Source: Mycobacterium paraense (GTDB lineage: Bacteria; Actinomycetota; Actinomycetes; Mycobacteriales; Mycobacteriaceae). From it: a stretch of 64,000 bases of DNA. This document shows, piece after piece, positions 26,465 to 36,570 of this stretch. The stretch is from positions 170,439-234,438 of the forward strand of contig NZ_LQPM01000003.1 of the NCBI RefSeq assembly GCF_002101815.1, in the 5' to 3' direction. The stretch's first letter is position 1, and every line of letters begins with the position of its first letter. The notes beneath the pieces were generated by a model. That model was given only the letters and a program-made list of their open reading frames with translations. It did not search any database and was not told where the DNA came from. Position numbers and translations under genes: made by a program.

Positions 26465-27097
26465 CTAACCCACCGCCTGGTCGCGAGGCTCGGGCCGCAT
26501 CTCCCGCGCCGATACGGGCGTGGGTCGCGGACGGCGTGGTTCGCGGACGCCCGCACCTCCGTCACCGTTGAGCCACAGCCGGACCGCGGAGCCCGATTTG
26601 ACCCGCGCGCCGGACTCGGGACTCTGATCGGTGACGATCCAGGCGCCGTCCCCGGGCGCCGAGGGGAAGTCCGGTTGGGCGTTCATGGCGATCAGACCCT
26701 TGTCGTTGAGCGCCTCACGAGCCGCCGTCCACTCGAGCCCGACGACATTGGGCACGGTTACCCGCGCGGACCAGGGCGCCTCGCGCACGCGCATCTTCAC
26801 CGCCTCGGCGGCCGCGTCGCCAACCGCCGTCTCGGCACCGCGCGGGGAGTCGTCGAGGTCTCGCCAGCGTTCCCACGCGGATTGGCGCGTGACACCCAAT
26901 TCCGTGGCGATCTCGGCCCAGGACTTTCCGGCCCGCCGGGCGGTCCGCACCGCGGCCAGCTCGGCCTGGTCCAACATGCGGCGCACCACGCCGATGTCAG
27001 ACAGCGCGTCCAGGCCGTCGCCGCTGGGGCGCCCGCTGCGCGCGGCAAGCCGGAGCCAAGCGCGTTGGGCCTGCTCCCACGCGTCGGGAAGACTCAC
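26465..27097 (-). CDS. helix-turn-helix protein with C-terminal PASTA domain, no membrane segment
   Basis: 210 residues from GTG 27097. Residues 41-80 include a helix-turn-helix (AGKSWAEIATELGVTRQSAWERW, 57-78) like that of small actinobacterial regulators. Residues 113-177 are one PASTA domain: VPNVVGLEWTAAREALNDKG, a central strand, then IVTDQSPESGARVKSGSAVRLWLN. The tail is disordered and rich in Pro and Arg. No hydrophobic helix or signal peptide is present, so it is probably cytoplasmic, unlike the PASTA domains of PknB or penicillin-binding proteins that sense peptidoglycan outside. A DNA-binding regulator is the simplest guess; ligand unknown. Confidence 0.78.
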   Translation of the reverse strand: MSLPDAWEQAQRAWLRLAARSGRPSGDGLDALSDIGVVRRMLDQAELAAVRTARRAGKSWAEIATELGVTRQSAWERWRDLDDSPRGAETAVGDAAAEAVKMRVREAPWSARVTVPNVVGLEWTAAREALNDKGLIAMNAQPDFPSAPGDGAWIVTDQSPESGARVKSGSAVRLWLNGDGGAGVREPRRPRPTPVSAREMRPEPRDQAVG

Positions 27098-27154
27098 CTT
27101 GTCAGGGTAGCCTGACGCGTCCGGGCCGCCAAGCGGCCTTGCTGCGGTGCTTCA

Positions 27155-27170
27155 GTAAGCCTAGACTTAC
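27155..27170. promoter_or_regulatory. palindromic operator candidate for the ArsR-type regulator
   Basis: GTAAGCCTAGACTTAC is an imperfect palindrome (arms GTAAG/CTTAC around a CTAG core, 14 of 16 positions symmetric). It ends five bases before the GTG of the ArsR-family gene. That position suits autorepression of the downstream three-gene operon by its own first product; this is inference. Confidence 0.55.
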
Positions 27171-27175
27171 GGTTC

Positions 27176-27502
27176 GTGACCACTTACCAAGCGGTCGGCG
27201 ACGCCTGGCTGGCGCTGGCCGACGGGACCCGGCGCTCGATCGTGGAGCGCCTGGCGCAGGGCCCGGCGGCCGTCGGGGAGCTGGCCCGCGATCTGCCGGT
27301 CAGCAGGCCCGCCGTGTCGCAGCACCTCAAGGTCCTCAAGTCCGCCCGGCTGGTCCGGGACCGTGCCGCCGGCACGCGGCGCGTCTATCAGCTCGACCCG
27401 ACCGGCCTCGAGGCGCTGCGCGCCGAACTCGACCGGTTCTGGGCCCAGGCACTGGCCGCCTATGCGAAAACCGTCGAGGAGAGGGAGGGAGAACCGACAT
27501 GA
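27176..27502 (+). CDS. ArsR-family transcriptional regulator
   Basis: 108 residues from GTG 27176. The winged helix-turn-helix shows ADGTRRSIVERLAQGPAAVGELARDLPVSRPAVSQHLKVLKSARLVRD, the standard ArsR/SdpR-type DNA-binding core, followed by wing GTRRVYQLDP. No Cys or His metal-site pair (such as ELCVCDL) is present, so it is of the non-metal type commonly paired with SRPBCC proteins. The stop overlaps the next start as ATGA. A palindrome lies immediately upstream. Confidence 0.9.
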   Translation: MTTYQAVGDAWLALADGTRRSIVERLAQGPAAVGELARDLPVSRPAVSQHLKVLKSARLVRDRAAGTRRVYQLDPTGLEALRAELDRFWAQALAAYAKTVEEREGEPT

Positions 27503-27981
27503 CGCGGACACCGAACATCGCGCACCACGTCGTCGTCAATGCACCGATCGAGCGAGCGTTCGCCGTCTTCACCGAGCGCTTCGGCGACTTCAAGCCGCGC
27601 GAGCACAACCTGCTTGCCGTTCCGATCACCGAGACCGTGTTCGAGCCGCGGGTGGGCGGGCACATCTACGACCGCGGCGTCGACGGCAGCGAGTGCCGTT
27701 GGGCGCGGGTCTTGGTCTATGAGCCGCCCCACCGCGTGACGTTCACGTGGGACATCGGCCCGACCTGGCAGCTGGAGGCCGATCCGTCCAAAGCCAGCGA
27801 GGTCGAGGTCCGCTTCACCGCCGAGTCGGAAGGCCGCACCCGCGTCGAGCTCGAACACCGCCATCTGGACCGGCACGGCACGGGCTGGGAGTCGGTCGCC
27901 GACGGCGTCGACGGGGACGCGGGCTGGCCGCTGTATCTCGATCGGTATGCGCGCCTGCTCAGCGTCGGGACCCAGCCATGA
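27499..27981 (+). CDS. SRPBCC (AHSA1-like) domain protein
   Basis: 160 residues from ATG 27499, overlapping the regulator gene. The START/Bet v1-like fold of the AHSA1 group is indicated by VVVNAPIERAFAVFTERFGDF at the start, VFEPRVGGHIYDRGVDGSECRWARVLVYEPPHRVTFTW in the middle, and RVELEHRHLDRHGTGWESV toward the C-terminus. It probably binds a hydrophobic ligand in its cavity. ArsR-SRPBCC pairs are common in actinobacteria and the ligand is usually unknown. It is coupled by ATGA overlap to the following gene. Confidence 0.88.
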   Translation: MTRTPNIAHHVVVNAPIERAFAVFTERFGDFKPREHNLLAVPITETVFEPRVGGHIYDRGVDGSECRWARVLVYEPPHRVTFTWDIGPTWQLEADPSKASEVEVRFTAESEGRTRVELEHRHLDRHGTGWESVADGVDGDAGWPLYLDRYARLLSVGTQP

Positions 27982-28601
27982 CCGAGACGCTGATGACGAT
28001 GGCGCGCGCCGAGCGGGCCGACCTCGCCGACTTTCTGACCACCCTGAGCCCGCAGGACTGGGCGGCACTCACCCTGTGCTCGAAGTGGACCGTCAAAGAC
28101 GTTGTGGCGCATGTGATCAGCTACGAGGAACTGGGCGCCGCGGGGCTGCTGCGGCGGTTCGCGAAGGGCTGGGTGGTGCGCGCCAACGAGGTGGGCGTCG
28201 ACGAGTTCGCCGCGCTCACCCCCCAGCAGCTGCTGGCATTTCTGCGCGACCACCTCACGCCGAAGGGACTGACCGCGGGCTTCGGCGGCATGATCGCGCT
28301 GGTCGACGGCACCATCCACCACCAGGACATCCGGCGCTCGCTCGGCCGGCCGCGAGCCGTCCCCGAGGACCGGCTACAGCGGGTGCTGGGCCTGGTACCC
28401 GGCAACCCCAGGCTCGGCGCCGGGCGCCGGATCCGGGGACTTCGCCTGCGCGCCAACGACATCGACTGGGAACACGGCCGCGGGCCCGAGGTCACCGGCC
28501 CCGGCGAGGCGCTGCTGATGGCGATGACGGGCCGGCCGGCGGCCCTGGCGGACCTCGACGGTCCGGGCCTGCCCACGCTTGCCAAGCGGCTTACGAAATA
28601 G
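27978..28601 (+). CDS. DinB/maleylpyruvate isomerase-like protein
   Basis: 207 residues from ATG 27978. The family start is RADLADFLTTLSPQDWAALTLCSKWTVKDVVAHVISY, with the first metal-ligand His in VVAHV; the second region is LVDGTIHHQDIRRSLGRPR. The C-terminal part has NDIDWEHGRGPEVTGPGEALLMAMTGRP, typical of TIGR03083-type proteins. These are mycothiol-dependent isomerase or transferase homologues with a metal-binding four-helix bundle. As third gene of the ArsR-SRPBCC operon it may modify the ligand sensed or bound by its partners; substrate unknown. It converges with embR, stops 2 bases apart. Confidence 0.85.
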   Translation: MTETLMTMARAERADLADFLTTLSPQDWAALTLCSKWTVKDVVAHVISYEELGAAGLLRRFAKGWVVRANEVGVDEFAALTPQQLLAFLRDHLTPKGLTAGFGGMIALVDGTIHHQDIRRSLGRPRAVPEDRLQRVLGLVPGNPRLGAGRRIRGLRLRANDIDWEHGRGPEVTGPGEALLMAMTGRPAALADLDGPGLPTLAKRLTK

Positions 28602-28603
28602 CC

Positions 28604-29767
28604 TCAGCCCGAGCGCATTTCGAAGGTGAACTCGTGGCCGCCGATGCGGATGCGGTCGCCGTCGGCCAGCGCGGCGCTGCCACGAATGCGCTGGCCCTGC
28701 ACCTCCACCCCGTTGGTGGACCGCAGATCGGTCATCATGAAGCCGGTTCCGGTGTCGGTGATGACGGCGTGGTGGCGGCTGACGTCCGTGTCGTCCAGGA
28801 CGACGTCGTTGTCGGTGAAGCGTCCGATCCGGGTGATCGCGCCCGTGAGCGTGTGCAGCCGCCCGGTCTGGTCGCGCAGCCCGGCGAGCGCCGGCCCGGC
28901 CAGCTGGATCCCCGCGGTGGAGGGCTCCTGCCGGTAGACGCCGCGCTTGTGCGTGGTCAGTTCGGCCCGTTTCAGGCCCAACGGCTCCTGGCGCAGGATC
29001 CGCTCGTGCAGGGCACTGACGGTGCGGCCCGGGTCGATGCCGAGCCCCTCGGCCAGGGCCGTCTTGAGCCGCCGGTAGGCGCCGAGCGCGTCGGACTGAC
29101 GCTCGGTGACGTAATAGGCGGTGATCAGCTGCGCCCACAGCGGTTCGCGGTACGGATGCTCGGCGGTGAGCGCCTCGAGCTCGGCGATCACCTCGCCGGC
29201 CCGCCCGCACGCGATCTCGGCCTCGGCGCGCGCGGTGTGGGTGGCGACCTTCTCTTCCATCAACGCGGTCGCAAAGGCGTCGACGAACGCGAAGTCGCGC
29301 AGGTCGTCGAGCACCGGCCCGCGCCACTCGCCCAGCGCCAGCGAGAAGTGCCGGCTGGCCTCGTCGAAGCGTCCCGCCGCGGCGGCCTGGTTGCCGGCGG
29401 CCTTCGCGGCGCTGAAGCGCCCCAGGTCGCAGTCGGCGTCGGCGACGCTGAGCTGATACCCGGGCGGCGCGCTCGCCAGCACCTGGTAGGGGTCGACGCC
29501 GGCGCTGCGCAGCAGCCGGCGCAGGTTCGACACGTGCGCCTGGATGCTGGTGCGCGCGGCGGGCACCGGGTCTTCGTCCCACACCGCGTTGATCAGCGAG
29601 TCGACGGACACCGGCCGGTTGCGGTTGATCAACAGCATCGCCAGCACCGCGCGCTGCTTCGGCGCGCCCACCGGGACCCGCACCCCGTGGCTGGTCATCA
29701 GCAACGGTCCCAAGACACCGAACCCGAGACCTGCATTCGTCATCGCGCCGCCAGCCTCCTGGGTCAT
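28604..29767 (-). CDS. embR: transcriptional regulator EmbR (SARP-FHA)
   Basis: 387 residues from ATG 29767; MTNAGLG at 29743 and an upstream GTG-type start are alternatives. Three domains are seen: an OmpR/SARP winged helix (about 15-105, [18 protein letters not shown], then [13 protein letters not shown]), a bacterial transcriptional activator TPR domain (about 110-265, [17 protein letters not shown]), and a C-terminal FHA domain (about 300-385) with [21 protein letters not shown] and STNGVEV. In M. tuberculosis PknH phosphorylates EmbR, which then activates embCAB. Here it is divergent from embA, as known in M. avium, whereas Rv1267c is far from the emb genes. Confidence 0.92.
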   Translation of the reverse strand: MTQEAGGAMTNAGLGFGVLGPLLMTSHGVRVPVGAPKQRAVLAMLLINRNRPVSVDSLINAVWDEDPVPAARTSIQAHVSNLRRLLRSAGVDPYQVLASAPPGYQLSVADADCDLGRFSAAKAAGNQAAAAGRFDEASRHFSLALGEWRGPVLDDLRDFAFVDAFATALMEEKVATHTARAEAEIACGRAGEVIAELEALTAEHPYREPLWAQLITAYYVTERQSDALGAYRRLKTALAEGLGIDPGRTVSALHERILRQEPLGLKRAELTTHKRGVYRQEPSTAGIQLAGPALAGLRDQTGRLHTLTGAITRIGRFTDNDVVLDDTDVSRHHAVITDTGTGFMMTDLRSTNGVEVQGQRIRGSAALADGDRIRIGGHEFTFEMRSG

Positions 29768-29883
29768 CGGGGCCGCTCCGGGGTCTGAGTTTATTTCGTG
29801 CGCGGGTCGCGGCAAATCACCGCGCCGCCGAGGCGGCCCTGCGTCCTCAAGTCACTCAGCCCCGTCCCTTACCATCGAGCCTC
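29768..29883. promoter_or_regulatory. divergent embR/embA control region
   Basis: The 116 bases between the two starts must hold both promoters. One moderately AT-rich stretch (TGAGTTTATTTCG near 29787) stands out in GC-rich sequence. I cannot assign -10 and -35 boxes. The arrangement suggests EmbR may act on its own promoter and on embAB from one site. Confidence 0.45.
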
Positions 29884-32800
29884 GTGCCCCACGACCGTAA
29901 TGAGCGATCGCCGCGCATCCCACGGTTGATCGCCGTCGTCGCGGGACTCGTCGGTCTGCTGTTGTGCCTCGTCGTTCCCCTGCTTCCGGTGCGGCAGACC
30001 ACCGCGACCGTGCTGTGGCCCCAGGGCACCACGGACGGGCACGTCGCCCAGCTCACCGCCCCGCTGGTGTCCGGCGCCCCCCGCGCCCTGGACATCTCCA
30101 TCCCGTGCCCGGCGATGGCCACGTTGCCCCCGGCCGGCGGGCTGGTGGTGTCCACGCTGCCCGCCGGCGGCGTGGACACCGGCAAGAACGGCCTGTTCGT
30201 GCGGGCCGACAAGGATGTGGTCGTCGTCGCGTTCCGCGACACCGTGGCCGCGGTCGCGCAGCGCTCGGCGGTGGCGGCCGGCGCCTGCAGCGTCCTGCAC
30301 CTGTGGGCCGACGCCGGCGCGGCGGGCGCGGACTTCGTCGGCATCCCCGGCGCCTCCGGCGTCCTGCCGTCGGAGAAGAAGCCGCAGGTTGGCGGGATCT
30401 TCACCGACCTGAAAGTGCCCGCGCAGCCCGGACTTTCGGCCCGCGTGGACGTCGACACCCGGTTCATCACGGCGCCCACCGCGCTGAAGGCGGTGGTGAT
30501 GGCCGTGGGCACGCTGGCGGTCCTGGTGGCCATCGCCGCCATGGCGGTGCTGGATCGGCGCAGCCGCGGCGCGCGAGTCCGCAAGCCCTCGTGGCCGCGC
30601 GCCGGCGCCGCGACGTGGATCGCCGACGTCGGGGTGATCGGGACGCTGCTGATCTGGCACGTGATCGGCGCGACGTCGTCGGACGACGGCTACAACCTGA
30701 CCATCGCCCGGGTCGCGCCCAAGGCCGGCTACGTCGCGAACTACTACCGCTTCTTCGGCACCACCGACGCGCCGTTCGACTGGTACCTCGCGGTGCTCGC
30801 CAAGTTCGCGTCGGTGAGCACGGCGGGCGTATGGATGCGGATCCCGGCCCTGCTGGCCGGCATCGCGTGCTGGCTCATCATCGGCCACTGCATGCTGCGC
30901 AGGCTGGGCCCCGGTCGCGGCGGCCTGGGCGGCAACCGGGTCGCGGTGCTCACCGCGGGCGCGGTGTTCGTCGCCGCCTGGCTGCCCTTCAACAACGGCC
31001 TGCGACCCGAGCCGCTGATAGCGCTGGGGGTCGTGGTGACCTGGATGCTGGTGGAACGCGCGATCGCCCTGCGCGCGATCGCCCCCGCCGCGGTCGCGAT
31101 CTTCGTCGCGATGCTCTCGGCGGCCCTGGCCCCGCAGGGGTTGATCGCCGTCGCCGCGCTGCTGACCGGGGCCCGCGCCGTCGCCCAGGGGATCCGTCGC
31201 CGCCGGGCGACCGACGGGCTACTCGCGCCGCTGGCGGTGCTGGCCGCGTCGTTCGCGCTGATCCTGGTGGTGGTGTTCCGCAGCGAGACGCTGGCCACGG
31301 TCGCGGAGTCGGCGCGCATCAAATACAAGGTCGGCCCGACCATCGCCTGGTACCAGGACTTCCTGCGCTACTACTTCCTCACGGTGGAATCGAACCCGGA
31401 CGGCTCGATGGCGCGGCGGTTCGCGGTGCTGGTGCTGCTGCTGTGCCTGTTCGGCATGCTGGTCGTGCTGCTGCGGCGCGGCGGGGTACCCGGGCTGGCC
31501 AGCGGCCCGGCGTGGCGGCTGATCGGCACCACCGCGGTCGGCCTGCTGCTGCTGACGTTCACGCCGACGAAGTGGGCCGTGCAGTTCGGCGCGTTCGCCG
31601 GGCTGGCCGGCGCCCTGGGCGCGGTCACCGCGTTCGCGTTCGCCCGGATCGGGCTGCACAGCCGCCGCAACCTGACGCTGTACGTCACCGCGCTGCTGTT
31701 CGTGCTGGCGTGGGCGACCTCGGGCATCAACGGCTGGTTCTACGTCGGCAACTACGGGGTGCCGTGGTACGACATCCAACCCGTCATCGCCAGCCACCCG
31801 GTGACGTCGATGTTCCTGACGCTGTCGATCATCACCGGCCTGCTCGCCGGCTGGCAGCACTTCCGGATGGACTACGCCGGGCACACCGAGGTCAAGGACA
31901 ACCGGCGCAACCGCGTGCTGGCCTCCACCCCGCTGCTGGTCGTGGCGACGATCATGGTGCTCGGCGAGGTCGGCTCGCTGGCCAAGGGCGCCGTCTTCCG
32001 CTACCCGCTCTACACCACCGCCAAGGCCAACCTGGCCGCGATCACCAGCGGCCTCTCACCGGCCAGCTGCGCGATGGGCGACGACGTGCTAGCCGAGCCG
32101 GACCCCAACGCCGGCCTGCTGCAACCGGTTCCGGGACAGCAGTACGGGCCCGCGGGCCCGCTGGGCGGCGTCAACCCGGTCGGGTTCAAACCCGACGGCG
32201 TCGGCGACGACCTGAGGTCCTACCCGGTGGTCACCAAGCCGGGCGTGGTGAACTCCGACGCGTCGCCCAACAAGCCCAACGCCACCATGAGCGACTCCGC
32301 GGGCACCGCCGGCGGGCGCGGCCCGGTTGGGGTGAACGGGTCGCACGCCGCGCTGCCGTTCGGCCTCGACCCGGCCCGCACGCCGGTGATGGGCAGCTAC
32401 GGCGAGAATTCGCTGGCCGCCACCGCGACGTCGGCCTGGTACCAGCTGCCGCCCCGCACGCCGGACCGGCCGCTGGTGGTGGTTTCGGCCGCCGGCGCCA
32501 TCTGGTCGTATAAAGAGGATGGCACCTTCACCTACGGGCAACAGCTCAAACTGCAGTGGGGCGTCGCGCGCCCCGACGGCTCCACCCAGCCGCTCGCGGA
32601 GGTGCAGCCGATCGACATCGGGCCCGAACCGGCGTGGCGCAACCTGCGGTTCCCGCTGACCTGGGCGCCGCCGGAGGCAAACGTGGCACGCATCGTCGCC
32701 TACGACCCGAACCTGAGTTCCGAGCAGTGGTTCGCGTTCACGCCGCCGCGCGTCCCGGTGCTGCAGAGCCTGCAGCAGCTGATCGGGTCGCGCACGCCGG

Positions 32801-33156
32801 TGCTGATGGACATCGCCACCGCGGCCAACTTCCCGTGCCAGCGGCCGTTCTCCGAACACCTCGGCGTCGCCGAACTTCCGCAGTACCGGATCCTGCCCGA
32901 CCACAAACAGACGGCGGCGTCGTCGAACGGGTGGGAGGCCGGCGAGGCCGGCGGCCCGTTCCTGTTCACCCAGGCGATGCTGCGGACCTCGACGATCTCG
33001 ACGTACCTGCGGGGCGACTGGTACCGCGACTGGGGATCGGTCGAGCAGTACTTCCCGCTGGTGCCGGCCGACCAGGCGCCGCCCGCCGTCGTCGAACAGG
33101 GTGCGGTCACCGTGCGCGGCTGGAGCCGGCAGGGACCGATCAGGGCGCTGCCGTGA
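29884..33156 (+). CDS. embA: arabinosyltransferase EmbA
   Basis: 1090 residues from GTG 29884. EmbA works with EmbB to add branched arabinan to arabinogalactan. The GT-C architecture matches EmbC: first helix [21 protein letters not shown], a periplasmic domain with [11 protein letters not shown], the catalytic loop [41 protein letters not shown], and a C-terminal carbohydrate-binding part with [21 protein letters not shown]. The order embR, embA, embB and sequence such as [13 protein letters not shown] distinguish it from EmbB. Its stop overlaps the embB start (GTGA), giving coupled translation of the EmbA-EmbB pair. Confidence 0.95.
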   Translation: MPHDRNERSPRIPRLIAVVAGLVGLLLCLVVPLLPVRQTTATVLWPQGTTDGHVAQLTAPLVSGAPRALDISIPCPAMATLPPAGGLVVSTLPAGGVDTGKNGLFVRADKDVVVVAFRDTVAAVAQRSAVAAGACSVLHLWADAGAAGADFVGIPGASGVLPSEKKPQVGGIFTDLKVPAQPGLSARVDVDTRFITAPTALKAVVMAVGTLAVLVAIAAMAVLDRRSRGARVRKPSWPRAGAATWIADVGVIGTLLIWHVIGATSSDDGYNLTIARVAPKAGYVANYYRFFGTTDAPFDWYLAVLAKFASVSTAGVWMRIPALLAGIACWLIIGHCMLRRLGPGRGGLGGNRVAVLTAGAVFVAAWLPFNNGLRPEPLIALGVVVTWMLVERAIALRAIAPAAVAIFVAMLSAALAPQGLIAVAALLTGARAVAQGIRRRRATDGLLAPLAVLAASFALILVVVFRSETLATVAESARIKYKVGPTIAWYQDFLRYYFLTVESNPDGSMARRFAVLVLLLCLFGMLVVLLRRGGVPGLASGPAWRLIGTTAVGLLLLTFTPTKWAVQFGAFAGLAGALGAVTAFAFARIGLHSRRNLTLYVTALLFVLAWATSGINGWFYVGNYGVPWYDIQPVIASHPVTSMFLTLSIITGLLAGWQHFRMDYAGHTEVKDNRRNRVLASTPLLVVATIMVLGEVGSLAKGAVFRYPLYTTAKANLAAITSGLSPASCAMGDDVLAEPDPNAGLLQPVPGQQYGPAGPLGGVNPVGFKPDGVGDDLRSYPVVTKPGVVNSDASPNKPNATMSDSAGTAGGRGPVGVNGSHAALPFGLDPARTPVMGSYGENSLAATATSAWYQLPPRTPDRPLVVVSAAGAIWSYKEDGTFTYGQQLKLQWGVARPDGSTQPLAEVQPIDIGPEPAWRNLRFPLTWAPPEANVARIVAYDPNLSSEQWFAFTPPRVPVLQSLQQLIGSRTPVLMDIATAANFPCQRPFSEHLGVAELPQYRILPDHKQTAASSNGWEAGEAGGPFLFTQAMLRTSTISTYLRGDWYRDWGSVEQYFPLVPADQAPPAVVEQGAVTVRGWSRQGPIRALP

Positions 33157-36100
33157 GCGTCATCAACCACGAACAGCAGGCGGCCGCCGCGCGGGGCGAG
33201 GCCCGCGACAGCGTGCGCGTGACGCGCTGGGTCGCGACGATCGCGGGGTTGCTCGGTTTCGTCTTGTCGGTCGCGACGCCGCTGCTGCCGGTCGTGCAGA
33301 CCACCGCGATGCTGAACTGGCCGCAGAACGGCCAACTGAACAGCGTCACCGCGCCGTTGATCTCTCTGACGCCGGTCGACGTGACGGCGAGCGTGCCGTG
33401 CTCCGTGGTGGCCGGGCTGCCACCCGACGGCGGGGTGGTGCTCAGCACCGCGCCCAAGAAAGGCAAGGACGCCGCCCTCAACGCGTTGTTCGTCGTCGCC
33501 AGCAGCCAGCGCGTCGACGTCACCGACCGCAACGTGGTGATCGCCAGCGTGCCCCGCGACCAGGCGGCCTCCCCGAATTGCCAGCGCATCGACATCACCT
33601 CCACCCGCGCCGGCACCTTCGCCCACTTCGTCGGGCTGACCGACCCGGCGGGCAAGCCGGTGGGCGGCGGTTTCGCCGACCCCAACCTGCGGCCGCAGAT
33701 CGTGGGCGTGTTCACCGACCTGACCGGCCCGGCGCCGGCGGGGCTGCGGTTCTCGGCGACCATCGACACCCGGTTCTCCACCACGCCGACGACGCTCAAG
33801 CTGGCGGCGATGGTGCTGGCGATCCTGTCGACCATCGTGGCGCTGGTCGCCTTGTGGCGGCTCGATCAGCTGGACGGCCGGCGCTTGCGCCGCTGGATCC
33901 CGCAGAACTGGCGCAAGTTCACCCTGGTCGACGCCGCGGTGATATTCGGCTTCTTGCTGTGGCACCTGATCGGCGCGAATTCCTCCGACGACGGCTACAT
34001 CCTGGGCATGGCCCGCGTCGCCGACCGCGCCGGCTACATGTCCAACTACTTCCGCTGGTTCGGCAGCCCGGAGGACCCGTTCGGCTGGTACTACAACCTG
34101 CTGGCGCTGATGACCCACGTCAGCGACCACAGCCTGTGGATGCGGCTGCCCGATCTGGTCGCCGGGCTGGTGTGCTGGCTGCTGCTGTCGCGGGAGGTCC
34201 TGCCCCGGTTGGGGCCGGCGGTGACCTCCAGCGCCGCCGCTAACTGGGCCGCCGGCATGGTCCTGCTGACCGCGTGGATGCCGTTCAACAACGGCCTGCG
34301 CCCCGAGCCGATCATCGCGCTCGGTTCGCTGGTCACCTACGTGCTGATCGAGCGGTCGATGCGATACAGCCGCCTGACCCCGGCGGCGCTGGCGGTCATC
34401 ACCGCCGCGTTCACGCTGGCCGTGCAGCCCACCGGCCTCATCGCGGTGGCCGCACTGATCGCCGGTGGCCGCCCGATCGTGCGAATCCTGGTCCATCGGC
34501 ACCGCCTGGTCGGCACCTGGCCGCTGGTCGCCCCGATGCTGGCGGCCGGTTTCGTGGTCCTCACCGTCGTCTTCGCGGACCAGACCCTGTCAACGGTGCT
34601 GGAAGCCACCAGGATTCGCACCGCGATCGGTCCCAGCCAGGCGTGGTACACCGAGAACCTGCGCTACTACTACCTGTTCCTGCCCACCGTCGACGGCGCG
34701 GTGTCGCGGCGATTCGGCTTCCTGATCACCGCGCTGTGCCTGTTCACCGCCGTGTTCATCATGTTGCGGCGCAAGCGGATTCCCGGCGTGGCCCGCGGGC
34801 CGGCGTGGCGGCTGATGGGCGTCATCTTCGCGACCATGTTCTTCCTGATGTTCACGCCGACCAAGTGGGTGCACCACTTCGGGCTGTTCGCCGCGGTGGG
34901 CGCGGCCATGTGCGCGCTGACCACGGTGCTGGTGTCGCACGAGGTGCTGCGCTGGTCGCGCAACCGCATGGCGTTCGCGGCGGCGGTGTTGTTCGTGCTG
35001 GCGCTGTGTTTCGCCACCTTCAACGGCTGGTGGTACGTGTCCAGCTACGGTGTGCCGTTCAACAGCGCCATGCCGAAGCTCGCCGGAATCACCGTCAGCA
35101 CAGTCTTTTTCGCTCTCTTCGTGATCGCCGCGCTCTGGGCGACCTGGCTGCACTTCGCGCCGCGGGATCGCGGCGAGGGCCGGCTGGCTCGCGCGGTGAC
35201 GGGGGCGCCGGTGCCGCTCGCGGCCGGGTTCATGGCGCTGGTGTTCGTCGCCTCGATGGTCGCCGGGATCGTGCGGCAGTACCCCACCTACTCCAACGGC
35301 TGGTCGAACGTGCGGGAATTCGCCGGTGGCTGCGCGCTGGCCGACGACGTTCTCGTCGAGCCCGACAGCAACGCCGGCTTCATGGCGCCGCTACCCGACA
35401 ATTTCGGACCGCTGGGCCCACTGGGCGGGGTGAACCCGATGGGCTTCTCGCCCAACGGGATACCGGAGCGCACCCTGGCCGAGGCGGTCCGCGAGACGGC
35501 GGTGCCGCAACCGGGCACCGACTACGACTGGTATGGGCCGACCAAGCTGACGGCGCCCGGCGTCAACGGGTCGCTGGCGCCGCTGCCCTACGGACTGGAT
35601 CCCGATCGTGTCCCGGTGGCCGGCAGCTACACCACCGGCCCGCAACAGCAGAGCAAGCTGACGTCGGCGTGGTATCAGCTGCCCAAGCCCGACGACGGGC
35701 ATCCGCTGGTGGTGGTGACCGCCGCCGGCACCATCACGGGCAACAGCGTGCTGCACGGCCACACCTCGGGGCAGACGGTCGTCCTCGAATACGGCAGGCG
35801 CGGTCCCGGCGGTGACGTGCTGCCGGCCGGGCGGCTGGTGCCCTACGACCTGTACGGGGAGCAGCCGAAGGTGTGGCGCAACCTGCGCTTCGCCCGGTCC
35901 CAGATCCCCCCGGACGCGGTCGCGGTGCGGCTGGTGGCCGAGGACCTGTCTCTGACGCCGGAGGACTGGATCGCGGTGACCCCGCCGCGGGTGCCGGAGC
36001 TGCGCTCGCTGCAGGAGTACGTCGGCTCGTCGCAGCCGGTGCTCCTGGACTGGGCCGTCGGCCTGGCCTTCCCGTGCCAGCAGCCGATGCTGCACGTCAA

Positions 36101-36386
36101 CGGGGTCACCGAGATCCCGAAGTTCCGCATCACGCCGGACTACAACGCCAAGAAGCAGGACACCGACACCTGGGAGGACGGCGTCAACGGCGGCTTGCTG
36201 GGCATCACCGACCTTTTGCTGCGTGCGCACGTGATGTCTACCTATCTGTCCCGCGACTGGGGCCGCGACTGGGGCTCGTTGCGTAAGTTCGACACCATCG
36301 CCGACGCCCGGCCCGCGCAGCTCGATCTGGGCACCGCGACCCGCAGCGGCTTGTGGTCGCCGGGCGAGATCCGAATCAAGCCGTAG
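33153..36386 (+). CDS. embB: arabinosyltransferase EmbB
   Basis: 1077 residues from GTG 33153. EmbB is the main ethambutol target and the partner of EmbA. The catalytic loop is [28 protein letters not shown]. Met286 here aligns with Met306 of M. tuberculosis, and Ile283 and Leu284 match Ile303 and Leu304, the residues of susceptible species. Pro386 in [14 protein letters not shown] aligns with Gly406 of M. tuberculosis EmbB. The conserved [12 protein letters not shown] loop and a C-terminal part ending [17 protein letters not shown] are present. The following gap holds a small palindrome AATAGCGCTATT (36396-36407). Confidence 0.96.
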   Translation: MSVINHEQQAAAARGEARDSVRVTRWVATIAGLLGFVLSVATPLLPVVQTTAMLNWPQNGQLNSVTAPLISLTPVDVTASVPCSVVAGLPPDGGVVLSTAPKKGKDAALNALFVVASSQRVDVTDRNVVIASVPRDQAASPNCQRIDITSTRAGTFAHFVGLTDPAGKPVGGGFADPNLRPQIVGVFTDLTGPAPAGLRFSATIDTRFSTTPTTLKLAAMVLAILSTIVALVALWRLDQLDGRRLRRWIPQNWRKFTLVDAAVIFGFLLWHLIGANSSDDGYILGMARVADRAGYMSNYFRWFGSPEDPFGWYYNLLALMTHVSDHSLWMRLPDLVAGLVCWLLLSREVLPRLGPAVTSSAAANWAAGMVLLTAWMPFNNGLRPEPIIALGSLVTYVLIERSMRYSRLTPAALAVITAAFTLAVQPTGLIAVAALIAGGRPIVRILVHRHRLVGTWPLVAPMLAAGFVVLTVVFADQTLSTVLEATRIRTAIGPSQAWYTENLRYYYLFLPTVDGAVSRRFGFLITALCLFTAVFIMLRRKRIPGVARGPAWRLMGVIFATMFFLMFTPTKWVHHFGLFAAVGAAMCALTTVLVSHEVLRWSRNRMAFAAAVLFVLALCFATFNGWWYVSSYGVPFNSAMPKLAGITVSTVFFALFVIAALWATWLHFAPRDRGEGRLARAVTGAPVPLAAGFMALVFVASMVAGIVRQYPTYSNGWSNVREFAGGCALADDVLVEPDSNAGFMAPLPDNFGPLGPLGGVNPMGFSPNGIPERTLAEAVRETAVPQPGTDYDWYGPTKLTAPGVNGSLAPLPYGLDPDRVPVAGSYTTGPQQQSKLTSAWYQLPKPDDGHPLVVVTAAGTITGNSVLHGHTSGQTVVLEYGRRGPGGDVLPAGRLVPYDLYGEQPKVWRNLRFARSQIPPDAVAVRLVAEDLSLTPEDWIAVTPPRVPELRSLQEYVGSSQPVLLDWAVGLAFPCQQPMLHVNGVTEIPKFRITPDYNAKKQDTDTWEDGVNGGLLGITDLLLRAHVMSTYLSRDWGRDWGSLRKFDTIADARPAQLDLGTATRSGLWSPGEIRIKP

Positions 36387-36446
36387 CTAACGCGAAATAG
36401 CGCTATTGCAACGGGTTTGAATATCCCGTGCCATCAATTTGTCATC

Positions 36447-36510
36447 CGTCGAATAATTGCCGGAAATTGACGTTCGAGTAATTACGCGCGGAATGTTTAA
36501 TTCGTCGAAC
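36447..36510. repeat. AT-rich triplicated motif in promoter region
   Basis: Three related copies of a TTCGA/TAATT element: CGTCGAATAATTGC (36447-36460), CGTTCGAGTAATTAC (36471-36485, same direction, 24 bases later) and TAATTCGTCGAAC (36498-36510, inverted). They lie 61 to 124 bases upstream of the secreted-protein gene at 36571 within an unusually AT-rich stretch. They may be regulator sites. Confidence 0.45.
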
Positions 36511-36570
36511 TGCGGGTCAATACCTATTTCCCCTGTGGGGTAACTAACACTTGCGTTAAAAGGTGGCCCG

